From positions 1,708,358 through 1,768,357 of the forward strand of contig CM043959.1 of the NCBI GenBank assembly GCA_014529385.2: a DNA stretch of 60,000 nucleotides. Reading direction: 5' to 3'. Shown piece after piece: positions 1-10,395 of this stretch. The stretch comes from Adiantum capillus-veneris (taxonomy: Eukaryota > Streptophyta > Polypodiopsida > Polypodiales > Pteridaceae). The stretch's first letter is position 1, and every line of letters starts with the position of its first letter. Under the pieces are notes generated by a model. The model saw only the letters and a list, made by a program, of their open reading frames with translations. It had not been told where the DNA came from and searched no databases. The position numbers and the translations under genes are program-made.

Positions 1-430
1 TAACACTTACTATAGTGAAAAGCACTAGAGGTGGCAGAGCCGCCATAAAGATGATGTCATAGGGTGGAGATATGAGAATGTTGATATAGTTGAAATTGAT
101 TGCAAGTAGAGAATAAAAATCAAAGATATATTCACATTCTAACTAGATAATATCATCGTGACTAGATTAACTAAATTAGAGGAAACAACAAAGAGCTTCT
201 TTGCATTACCATGTTGGGTGTGTCCAATAAACGCATGCTTATCTTGGACATTAGCTACACTGTAAGTGCATCTTAAAGACAACAATCACAATATGAATCT
301 TGCTAATGAATTGAGGATGCTTGTGAACAACTTGTTCTCTCTCAACCACACTTAGTAATGTATTTCCTTACTATGTAAGTAACCCACTATTGCGATTATC
401 ATCATGTAGACTAATGCAAATCTGATTTTG

Positions 431-432
431 GA

Positions 433-484
<52 letters not shown>
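431..484. repeat. (GA)n microsatellite
   Basis: An almost pure GA dinucleotide run of about 54 bp with one GGG interruption near its start. Similar CT/GA runs recur in the window, several of them inside LTRs. Confidence 0.97.
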
Positions 485-487
<3 letters not shown>

Positions 488-878
488 ATTACCTTGACAC
501 CTTGTCTTGCAAAGACAACCCCTCTTATGGTCGTAGAGATCCTTTAAATTTAAAATACTTAACTCAGATTGAAAACATGGACACTGAGTTACTATGCTCT
601 ACTTTGTATGTTGTGTTTCTTTCCTCGTCAATATATGTAGCAAAAGAGAATGTATTATTGATTAATTTTGAGTATATATTTGCTTGAATTATGAGATTTA
701 GTCACTTTGCACACAATCTACGCTACAAGTGTGATCATGTGTGCAGGAAGAGGTGGCACTATTCTCCCCAATTAAAGTATGATGAAAAGATGTGCCCTCC
801 TTATTGCTAGAGCAAGGGACTCCTAGTGTTAAGAGCTAGGTTTGGGCTTCCAATGATGGAAGCGGGTTCATATGAGAA

Positions 879-1018
879 GAGCACTTAGATTTGGTATCCC
901 AAAATTTGACTTCGTTCTGTGCTTGGATCCACATGTGCAAAATTTGATAAGAGCACTTACATTTGATATCCCAAAAATTTGACTTTGTTCTGTGCTTGGA
1001 TCCACATGTGCAAAATTT
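879..1018. repeat. 72-bp tandem duplication
   Basis: Two adjacent copies begin with GAGCACTTA at 879 and 951 and end in CACATGTGCAAAATTT. They differ by a few substitutions and one added A, so the duplication is fairly recent compared with the decayed DNA around it. Confidence 0.85.
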
Positions 1019-3011
1019 TCTTTTGCAAAAAAAAAAAGTAACTTTGGGGTGAAATAATACTTAGCCAGTTCAATGCAACTGTAGAATGCAAAACAAGCAT
1101 TGCTTTTAAGAAAGTCTAAAGCGACTTGGGCCCTTCTGGGACAGTGGCAACAAGAGTTGGAAAACCATTAACCTTTTGGTGGCCCAGTACCAACTCAATA
1201 GCTTGGAGGTCTTGCTTGTCCACAAAGTGATGAAGGAGCTTGACAATTTAGTGATGCCAATTTGTAATTCGGAGCATGACAAGACCTTGTAATTTTTTGG
1301 GCTGTTCAATATAATTCACTCACAATTGTGAGTGTTGCTTTTATATATATAAAAAAAGTAGACATAGTTTAGAACAAGTGATCATCAAGAGATAGATCAC
1401 AATGTACTAAACAACAAGCTCCCCAAACACTTTTGCTCTTACAAACTCAACATTATTGACATATGCATCATTCAATGTGTTCCGAATGTTTGATAGAGCT
1501 AAATATTTTCTATTAAAATCAATAAGCATTCAAGATAGTTTCCTAGACACCCCTGATTTAGACACTACTCACATGTATGGAAGGCTAGGCATTGTGTTTT
1601 TGTAGAGGCATATGGTGGCAATAGAGGATCTTTGTCTCATGGAGAGCCCTGGATGGATGTGGACCAAGGAAGTCAACCATGTCTTTGCCACATTCACTTA
1701 GGTTGAGAAGATTGCATCCACTTATATTAGTCCGATAGATGCCTTGCATGAAAAGCAAAGGACCCTAGCTAGTATGCTCGCTCACATTAAGAAGAGGGCC
1801 CCGACCTACTTAGCTTTATAGTTGGTTTGTGGAAGTACAAGATAGTCGGCATGGTTCTCCCCATTGTCTTGATTCGGATTGAGAAGTGCATCCATTCCCT
1901 ACATGATCACCTACATCAACCCAAAGATGCTTGCTCAAGGCTTGTTGTTCAAGGCTTGACTAGACCCTTGTACCACTGACTCAGAATAAGAAGAGGGAAT
2001 CAAGCTACTATACCTTGTGAGATGCTTTGCAACGTGGTCACCTACATGAGAAAGTTGCCTATTGTTTAGAGAGAGAGAGAGAGCACTTACTTCAATCAAT
2101 TGGTGCAGAGAATCTTGACTCCCCATTTTTAGGTTCAACAATCTTCATTGCATATCTTATTTGGAGAGCTTGTTGGAAAATTGGCAATTGTCTTTGTTTC
2201 AACATGCACACAAAGGCATAAGAGCCAAGGGTAGCACTAGTGCAACATGAGAGTTGCCAAAAACTATCACAAAGCACATGCATCATCTGAATATTAAATT
2301 TCAACGAAAGTAGGTGATGACGATGAAAATTGCATGTAATTAGTAGGTAGGCCTTGTGTTGTGGCATGCTTCCAATAGGGGAGCCACCAATTAGGAGAGA
2401 GATGTCCGTGATGGCAGTCTCCTCATTTGTCGATGAACTTACAAGTTTTTACACATCCGTGATGTACGTTAATTAGCTGCTCCATCCATGTGACATGGAG
2501 ATGTTGGCTCCAACCAAGCCAAAAAAAACTAACACAAAATGGCATAGTAACATTAAACAATTGCAACACAAGGGCCTTTCTCCTAGCATGGAAAATATGT
2601 GTGCATACTCAAAGGGTTAAAACGTGGAGTTGCCCAAAATAGGCAAGGCCCTCAAGTTCTTGATTGATTCAACCATTGATGGTCTGAACAAGTTGATTGG
2701 TTGAACATTGCAAACGATGTGACCTATGCATGCTTCCTCAAAACATGTGGTATTATGCATCAACAAGAAAAACAAGAAAAGGATCTCGAGCTCTTGAATG
2801 GTTTGAATATTGCACACGATCTAAACTATACATGCATTTCAAAGCTTGTGTTGGTATTCATTGACAAGCAAAGGCAAACCCATGGCAAGATTTTGATAGC
2901 AATGACACACTAGAAGTATAAGTGTCACCACAAAGAAATAGTAGGTGGGACACATGGAAGTATAAAAGGCAAAGCTTTATTCTCATTGTCTTTTTAACTT
3001 GTGTGTTTGTT

Positions 3012-3013
<2 letters not shown>

Positions 3014-3049
<36 letters not shown>
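3014..3049 (+). repeat. Poly-G tract (36 G) followed by G-rich DNA
   Basis: An uninterrupted run of 36 G is followed by TGTTTTGGGTGGGGGTGGGGG-like sequence up to about 3,079. Read on the other strand it gives a spurious proline-rich frame, which I reject as a gene. The DNA could form G-quadruplexes. Homopolymer lengths like this are often uncertain in assemblies. Confidence 0.9.
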
Positions 3050-3050
<1 letters not shown>

Positions 3051-3929
3051 GTTTTGGGTGGGGGTGGGGGTGGTGGTGTTTGCACTATGTAATCATGTTA
3101 ATGTATAACATGAGTTCGAAAGGAAGAGTTTTAAAATGCAAAAAAAAAAAAACAATTTAACAAATACATTAAAATTAAAAAAATTATATTTAATTTTAAA
3201 AAAAAATCCTCAAAAAGAGTCATTTTATTCATTCGAACATGTTAAAGGAAGTTTTTTTAAATACTCCATGATCGCAAGTTATATAGAGGGTACTTAATGA
3301 TGAACCCCTCGAGCTTTTTAAGAGATTTTACTAAGTAGAATAGCAAACTATATACTCTCGTCTTTTGCATTGCACTTGCTACAGAGTATGTCAACCATGA
3401 GCAAGACGAAAGAGCTCTAGGTTGTTGTCATCGAGGTTGCAAACCGAGGCCTCTCTCCATTTGAATTGAATGATATGGTTGCAAGTGTGGTGCAAGGCTA
3501 GGAGGCTTTCAGCTTGGAGATTATGACATGCAACTTGTAGGAGCTACATATTGTGCTAATTACACCTTTTGTGGGCATGTATACAAAGTGCAGTTCTCTT
3601 AGCCAATTGTAAACTATTTTAGAGAACTATCCAAACTAGATGATGTCTATTGGAGTTTTCTAGTATTGTGATTGTAGGATACGCCAAATTTGCCCTCGGT
3701 CGTTGTACGCTTGACCTATTATAAACAAGTGCAACGGGACAACATCTTTATAAATAAACTTTTATGCAAAACTTGGTAATGCTTGCCTTAGTGTTGTTTT
3801 TAGCTGAGGCACTTTCTCTAGATGCGTCCACTAAGCTTGCATTTTGAAGGCATGTCAAATAATGCAAGAATTGACTTGGCTAAGCAAATTCACGTCATGA
3901 GATTTTCAATCATGGTTTATTGAAGAAAT

Positions 3930-4145
3930 GGGGATGCACCCTAGAGGTGGTTAGATGCACAAGCCTGATAGATGGCTTGTTAGAGCCCAATTCTTACTAC
4001 AAAAAGGTGCTTTTCATACTCACTGAGATGGAGAATAGGGGATGCATCCTAGAGGTGGTTAGATGCACAAGCTTGATAGATGGCTTGTTAAAGCCCAATT
4101 CTTACTACAAAGAGGTGCTTGTCATACTCATTGAGATGGAGGTGC
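3930..4145 (+). repeat. Two 108-bp in-frame PPR units
   Basis: GGGGATGCA(C/T)CCTAGAGG begins at 3,930 and again at 4,038. The 108-bp period is exactly 36 codons, within the usual 35-36 residue PPR spacing. The two units are nearly identical while the rest of the pseudogene is badly decayed, so this pair was probably duplicated or homogenised late. Confidence 0.8.
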
Positions 4146-4639
4146 ATCCCAAACCCTGGTGTTGTCTGCATTAGCCTACCAATGAAATCTAAAAGGCTCT
4201 TGCCCTAGTGATGAAGGTAGAGAAGAGGGGATGCTTTTGCGATGAAATGTTTTATATGCCAAGTATGGTGTATATAAAGCATCACATGCTACACTAGGGT
4301 AGGCTATCATGGGCTATGCCATGATCGTTGCCACAAAACTCCATTGTGGCCATGAGAAAAGAGGAGGTAATGAGCTCGGGTTCACCACCCAACCATAGAG
4401 GGCATGAGAGTGCACTTGGCACTACTCAAGAATGCAGGAGGATTCCACTCAAGGCCTTGCTATACTAGTGGTTGTCTACGTATCCACACTAGCCCACTTG
4501 CCCATGGCCCTCCAACCTTGGGTGCCCTCACCCCTGAACCCTAGATACACTCGGCACCCACACTTCGGTGGCATGACCTTGATGCTCGATCGAGCCCTAC
4601 CATCCGATACATATGGCTCCACTTAGCCTTCACACGCTA

Positions 4640-5530
4640 TGTGACTTTTACCACCCCCCCATCCCCCCCCAAAAAAATCCCCCCATGGGCCTTAAAGAAA
4701 TTTTTGACCTTGAAAACATATCAGAGAACAAAAAGGGGTCAACAACCTAAACCTAGAAGAAACACCCTCATTGAGGCAACTACTGGCCTTTATCTTGAAT
4801 CTACAAGACATTGGAGGAAATACTAAAGCCACAAAAGATGCTTGGCAGCATTGCATGCCACACCACAGAGAGAGCGTATTGCTACCATTGACAGGCTGAA
4901 CTGCCATTGTAGCCTTCAGTAGTAGCATTGTTTTTCACAAGAGAAAACATATAGATATGATGCAAAAGCAGCACCATAGCCAAAACCTTCATAATTTCTT
5001 TTCCATGGTAGGGACCCTTGGGTTTGTCCTTGTGTCCTTTCCCATATGGATCTAAAACCACATATTTAGTCGGACGTGACTACCATCAATGACTTGGAGA
5101 TTCCATAGCGAGCATCGAGAAAAGTAAAAATAAAAATAAAAATAAAATAATTTTTATTATGTTTCCAAAAGGGTCCTTGACATGTACCTATAACTATTAA
5201 AAAAACAAGCTTTTACAAAACTTTCAATGCCCAATGTAGCAATCAAGTTGCTAAAGAGAGGGGGTGATGTCACATTGTGACATTTTTGATACCTTTTTAT
5301 AGAAATTTACTTGAATTCCTCCTTAAAAGAAGTTTTTATCCTCAAAAACATAGTGGGGAAACAAAACAAGTGGTGTCCAAGGGGTTCTTATAAGGCACAC
5401 CCTCATTGAGACAATTACTACCTTCCATCTTGACTTTGCAAGACATTGGAGGAAAGACTTAACTTGCTTCAGAGTGTGAACATGTCCTTGCTCAATCTTG
5501 TGCATCATTTGAGCCTCCTTTAGCTCTAAG
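4640..5530 (-). mobile_element. Two diverged copies of a gypsy-type pol 3' end
   Basis: About 140 bp is repeated, roughly at 4,685-4,825 and 5,318-5,460. Shared landmarks are CACCCTCATTGAG and AAGACATTGGAGGAAA. On the minus strand the second copy ends in FEDKNFF, then a stop, then a purine-rich AAGGAGGAATT. TGTCACAATGTGACATC starts at 5,282. This resembles the end of a gypsy polyprotein, its polypurine tract and the LTR start. No catalytic domain survives, so the assignment is tentative. Confidence 0.4.
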
Positions 5531-6179
5531 ACTACAACAAGGATCTATAGCAAGTGTATATCCCAACCTACACTCAGATATTATATACCTCATATTACCA
5601 TACACAAATATAGTGTGTCATAACTCATCTTTGTCTAATGGTCAATACATAAATTATAAAAAGTTGATTTTTAGAGGTTCTACTCCAAAATGTATCAGTC
5701 TTTATCTCCCTTTCATCTGCTACATCTACATGTAGGCCATGTAGCATATAAAGATTCTTGTATCATTGCGGATAAAGGTTCTCACACCACTACAGGTGTT
5801 TAAATGATTCAAAGAGGTTTTGTAAGTTTTTCCCCTCTTATTGAAGAAGATATTTTGTCCTCAAAGCTTGTATTCCTAGTAGACTGTGAGACGCATGTCT
5901 AACCTCACCATCATATCTTATTGCCGTATAGCGAGAACCACGATTAATTTGTCAACCATGGGACGAAGCTGACTCGACTAGTGTATAGAGGCTACAAGAG
6001 GTTGTCAATCTCTTGGAAAACAACGAACAACTCGCATCTAACTCAAGCTACACTTAAGTGACTGAAATCACCAAAAGCCAATCGCTCATTGACAAGCAAA
6101 TCACATCCGTTACAGCATCAAATGACATCCAAACGTAACGAAATTTCTAGGACAAGTTTACAAGACCTAAGCATACATG
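5531..6179. other. Non-coding stretch, nothing recognised
   Basis: No frame of useful length or recognisable domain. Part of it may belong to the LTR whose upstream edge lies at 6,802 on the minus strand, because the far LTR border could not be placed. Confidence 0.4.
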
Positions 6180-6802
6180 CCTATGTTTTCAAACCCCACT
6201 TTAAGTCAAGTTCCAAAATCGCGATTATTAACAGTAGTGGATTTTTGACCTAGTCGTTTTTGACCTAGAATGCATTTAAATGCTTAGCAATGATGCCCCA
6301 ATACCCCGCCTATGCTTAGTTTTCGTTTTAAAATAGTAAATTCCTAGTTATGATGAAATTAGGTCGTGGATCGGCGACGCCAAAAGCTACGAATTACTGT
6401 GAATGGCTTACGTCAATGCGTAGAGCTCTTACCTGCGTTTGCAATGCAACAAACGCATTCGCAATGTGACAACCAGAGAGGGAGTAGGAAGCGCGAGAAG
6501 GAGAGAAGTGAGCGCCGTTAGCTCACGCTGTGTATTTCTTATCCAAAAACTTATAAAAAACTTACAAAAATTCGCTTTTATACCTTAGCCAAGGTTTTTG
6601 GGTGGTCAAAAGTAATAATATAGAGCTCTACCAAAGCTGGGAAATGACTGGCTAATACAATATGGAAGCTTGTAGCCCCGGTTCATTAATTACAAAGTTT
6701 ACCAAGAAAATAGGAGTTACAATATTCCCGATTTATCAAAATAATGATTGTTTTACAAGGAGAACTCCGAAAAATGGTGTCCGCGTTAGCTTGCTGCTAA
6801 CA
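6180..6802 (-). repeat. Putative 3' LTR of an atypical retroelement (far border uncertain)
   Basis: On the minus strand a purine tract ends at 6,803 and is followed at once by TGTTAGCAGCAAGC, the TG start expected of an LTR. About 220 bp in, GGTATAAAAGCG is a good TATA box. A TCGCGATTATTAAC motif at 6,218-6,232 matches motifs on the other side of the element's reading frame (near 10,584, 10,871 and 11,153). The CA end was not identified, so 6,180 is only a working limit. Confidence 0.5.
6573..6583 (-). promoter_or_regulatory. TATA box in putative LTR promoter
   Basis: GGTATAAAAGC on the minus strand, about 220 bp inside the LTR edge at 6,802, fits the U3 promoter position of an LTR element. 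No other promoter element was seen. Confidence 0.45.
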
Positions 6803-6816
6803 TTCCCCCCCTCCTC
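6803..6816 (-). other. Polypurine tract
   Basis: The minus strand reads GAGGAGGGGGGGAA directly before the LTR-like TGTTAGC. It lies 25 bp downstream of the stop codon at 6,842. This is the standard place where plus-strand DNA synthesis is primed in LTR retrotransposons, and it is the main reason for calling the upstream frame a retroelement gene. Confidence 0.6.
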
Positions 6817-6841
6817 GCCTATGTCATCCCTTGAAATAGCT

Positions 6842-9800
6842 TTATGGGTTGAAGTAATCTTCGGGTTGACGGTGGGCGAGGCGGTCTTTCAGTGCTTCCA
6901 GGGCTTTTGGGTATCTGATTTTGCGTTCTTTGTCTGGCACTTGCAAAAAGTGCATGGTGACTCTGTTTTTCATTTCCACTGCGGAGTATCCTACAAATCT
7001 TGCGGTGAGGTTGGTTATCACCGGCGCAAATATCTTCGTTCGCCAAGTGAAGAAGACAGTGTAAAATGCCTCCTCGAAAGCTAGCATATTGTGCGAGGGC
7101 AGAAACATGCATCGGGCATAAAAGCCATAAAGAACTTCCTCTGAGGGTTGCCCACTTAGATCATAGCAGAGGCCTTTGTTTCCTTCCAAAAATGAGATCC
7201 ATGGGGCTCCTGTCTGCTCAGGATCATTGAAGACCTGTATGCATGTTAGTAGCATCCGACAGATTTTATATAACATGGCACATGAGAGATTTGGCAGACT
7301 TTTGAAGAATGTAATGGCGCCCGTTAGGATTTTCACCATGTATTCTTCTATTGCTTGGCCTCTCTCTGGAGCTGGCAACCTAGGAAAATTTAGCCATGTG
7401 GGCCTCTTCTTCTGCAGTGCTTCGTGTGCTTGCCACGTCCTTACTCGCGGTACATGACAAAACGTGGGATCTTTCTGTATGGCCGCAAGTGCTCTTGTGA
7501 ACAGAATCAAATATCTTGGATTCTTGTTCAACCAGCTTAGCCTCCACTTCGGGTGGTCTTGATCTGCGCCATCTTCTTGCATATCCCTGTATAATCTTTC
7601 CTTTACCTGTAAGAGTTCTACCTTGATGAGAGGGTATGGCAGGGATTGTTGGTGCCATTGAGCATTGATTTGTTTGGGAGTGAGTTGAGTGACGTTGACT
7701 GAGTGTAAAACTCTCAACTCCCAATCCATAGCTGCCTTCCACTGCTCATCTACCTCTAAGGTGGTCTTCTCCTTGAATGCATCTTCTTCAGCCTTTGATA
7801 GTTGGACCATGGGCAATGTGTCTTCCTCTGTGATTTGGACCTGAAAGTCTTCGTCACCACTTCGCTCTTCGGTAGACTGTGTCTCAAATTCAGCAAATGA
7901 GACAGAGGGGATTTCCACTTGGGGCGGCTCTAAAGTGCCTTCCTCTTCCTGTATATCTGGCTTTCCCTCTTTGAAAAGTTGGTTCATTCTTTTCAATTCT
8001 GCAATTTCCTTAAGGAGCTCCTCCTCTCTTTGGACCCGCATGAGTGTCAGGTCTCTGCGTTGTGACTATTCCAGCTTCAACTCTAGTTCTAAATCTCTGT
8101 TTTTCTTTTCAAGAGCCTTGTACACTTCATCTGTTCCCTTGATCGAGGCCACGGCTGGATTTTCTCTTAATTGCCACAAGAAAGTGGCTTGATCATTAAT
8201 TCTTTGTTCAGAATACTGCAGAGATGCATTTGCTACATCTAATTGTACTTGAATCTTCTGAGCTGACAGAGAGGTGGTAAGAAGTTCATTTGTCACTTCT
8301 GTCAGCTGCTCATCTTTTACCTTGCAGGCATCACAGATAGCTTAGTCAGGAGGTCATCTAGCTCCTTCATTTCCTTCTGGTGTTTGTCTCGTGCTATTTG
8401 ATGTTGTTCTGCTTCAGTATTTAGCTCTTGTACCTGTCGTTGGAGATCAGTGATTGTAGCCATTCTGTCTTCGAGCTCACCTTGAAGAGCATAGATGACC
8501 ATTTCTAATTCTTTGGCTTTAGTACTGTGGTTAAAGGCTGCTGAGCAGAGTTTCTCCATCATGATTTGCATCTGCCTTGCATACTCGTTTACTTGTAGAA
8601 TGACTTCATCATTGGACTGCCACTCCTCCTGTCGTGCTAGTTCAGATGTATCGGCAGCCTCTTGTGTTGCTTCTTGCTGTGTTGTCATTGCTGGTGTTTC
8701 TATAAAGATGGTTGCTTTTCCTTGGCCATCTTGAGGTTTTGAAACCTCGGCAGTTGCTGGCTGAGTGAAAATTACTGTTGTGGTCGCAACCCTTTCCGTT
8801 TCCACGGTTGCACGCCTTTCTGCCTTCTCAGTTTCGGTTTCTTCCTCATGTGTAGTGGTTTGCTCTTTTTCTGTATCTTCCTCTTTATCATTTTCATCCG
8901 CCGACTTGTGAGTTTCCTCGGCTGTCTGCTATGGTTCTGGTTCAGCTTCCTTTTCCTCATGTTATTTGGCGTGGTCAGCTTGCTGTGTAGCTTTTGTTTG
9001 GTGGGTGAATTCAGATTATCTGCCCTTGTCAGTCTCGGCTTCTTCAGTGGTCTCTTGGCCTGGCGGTGATGATGGTGGAGTAGGCATGGGCTGGTCGTGT
9101 TGTTTCGGTGACGGTGAGGTTGGTCGGGGAGATGCTTGGCTTTGCTCCTGAGTTGCTGCTTTCTCAGCTTTCTTGGCCGCTTCTTCTGCCTCTTTCAACT
9201 TTAAATCTTCTGCCTCTTGGTACATTCTTTCTAAATATTCTTTGGGATTCTCGGCTTCTTTTCTCGAATGATGCTTCGTTCGAAGTCCTTTCAAGCCGGT
9301 GGGTACCCACTTTTCTGGGTCTTTTTCCTGTGCTTGCCTAGTGCGCTGATACGTCTATTTTTCTCTTTCAAATGTTGCTTGTTTCTGCACTGGCTCCTCT
9401 TGGTGGGCAGCCATAGCTTTTCGCTTCATCTCTTCCCTCCTTGCTCTTTTTTCTTCATTGTCAGAGATTTCATTGCTGTGCCGCTCTGATGAGCTGTCAT
9501 CTGATTCATCACCTGATTTAAATGATCGTTTACCTGATCTTGTAGATCTTGGAGAGGGTTGAGCTTCCAAGATCCAAGTGTTCTGATCCGAGGTAGGCAG
9601 TAGGTTGTCAGCCATGCCGATGGCATGATATGCTATTCTGGTCAATACTTCCGGCGCGCCCAAGTATGTTATCTTCCCCTCCTTCTTGGTGGCCTTCAAT
9701 GTTGTCAACACATATTGTGCGTGGTCCACAAGTTGTCTGGTGGTTGACTTCAGAACTTGTGTAAAAGTGGTGGCCACAGCGTGATTTGGTGTCGTGTACC

Positions 9801-10395
9801 TTGGTGGCCTCTTTGCCAAGAAATGGAAATGTTGATGGTACAGACGGGCTGGCTCTTCCACCTGCTTGTGGATGAGATCGGCAAATGTAGCCGCAGTTGT
9901 TTCCTTTGTAATTGTGCCCGCTGTTTTCCTATCTCTTGCCCGCATGGTCATCCCTTCAGTGGGCAATCTGAGTGCCTCTGCCACTATTTCCTTTGTAATT
10001 ACAACCTCGACCTTGTTTCCTTGGTTGTCCGAGATTTGGGCAGTTCCGTCTTCCTTAATGGTGGACAAAAGCTCGTAAGCTTTCTTAAAGTCGACGCCGC
10101 AGGGCTCTTGTTCATAGAAGTGTCGGAGTCCCAACCTGAGGTTAGCCTCTTTGGTTTCTGGCTTTGCTGCGACATCATAAACCTCTTTAGGCAAGAGCTG
10201 CAACTCCACCGGATGTCCTTCTTCACTCTTAAACCTGCCAGTGAAGACCGTGGTGTGGTGTTCTTCTAACTGCTCTTTAGAAAGGTAAGATTCCTTTGCT
10301 GCCTTTACTGACTCGGGGTCCATTTGATACAGGGGCAGCTCTTGCAGTTTATCCTTTTGGTTTAACTTCTTCTTGGCTTTCTCCGCGGCTTGCAT
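6842..10395 (-). pseudogene. Long frame of unknown function in an LTR-element-like unit
   Basis: About 1,180 codons run from ATG at 10,395 to a stop at 6,842. They are interrupted by in-frame stops (9,355 TAG, 9,016 TAA, two near 8,960 and 8,931, 8,066 TAG) and one frameshift near 8,335. Read through, the product has three parts. The N-terminal globular part, about 10,395-9,600, contains VVITKEIVAEALRLP and AYHAIGMADNLLP. A Lys/Glu/Ser/Pro/Gln-rich low-complexity middle follows. A heptad-rich coiled coil lies at about 8,600-8,070. The C-terminal globular part (7,900-6,842) is rich in Trp, Phe and Leu. I see no zinc knuckle, DTG/DSG protease, YxDD reverse transcriptase, RNase H or integrase. 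The N-terminal part loosely resembles the plant transposon-associated gag-like frames annotated as 'putative plant transposon protein', but that is from memory. A non-autonomous LTR element with its own large ORF is the best description. Confidence 0.55.

Larger units (their letters stand above)
1..2690. other. Intergenic DNA without recognisable genes
   Basis: I see only short, isolated open frames with no family resemblance and many stops on both strands. The stretch contains a GA microsatellite and a 72-bp tandem duplication, listed separately. Short coding-like wording around 1,600-1,900 could be old exon or transposon debris, but I cannot name it. Confidence 0.5.
2701..4290 (+). pseudogene. 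Pentatricopeptide repeat (PPR) protein relic
   Basis: PPR proteins are organelle RNA-binding proteins built from repeats of about 35 residues. PPR-like wording appears in several frames. Near 2,710-2,760 a frame reads DVTYACFLKTCGIMHQ-like, resembling the start of a repeat. Near 3,390-3,420 there is VNHEQDERAL. Near 3,575-3,600 there is GMYTKCSSLSQ. At 3,930-4,145 two in-frame 36-residue units each carry VVRCTSLIDGLL and end in EM. A further partial unit (ALALVMKVEKRGC) follows near 4,190. Frames switch and stops intervene throughout, so no protein can be made. This is probably an old retrocopy or dead gene copy. The family call rests on motif wording, not on an alignment. Confidence 0.6.

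Noticed and set aside
2858-3085. Proline-rich protein on the minus strand
   Set aside because: It is only the translation of the poly-G tract.
9757-10269. Plus-strand 170-codon frame
   Set aside because: Shadow of the long minus-strand frame, Cys/Ser-rich with no domain.
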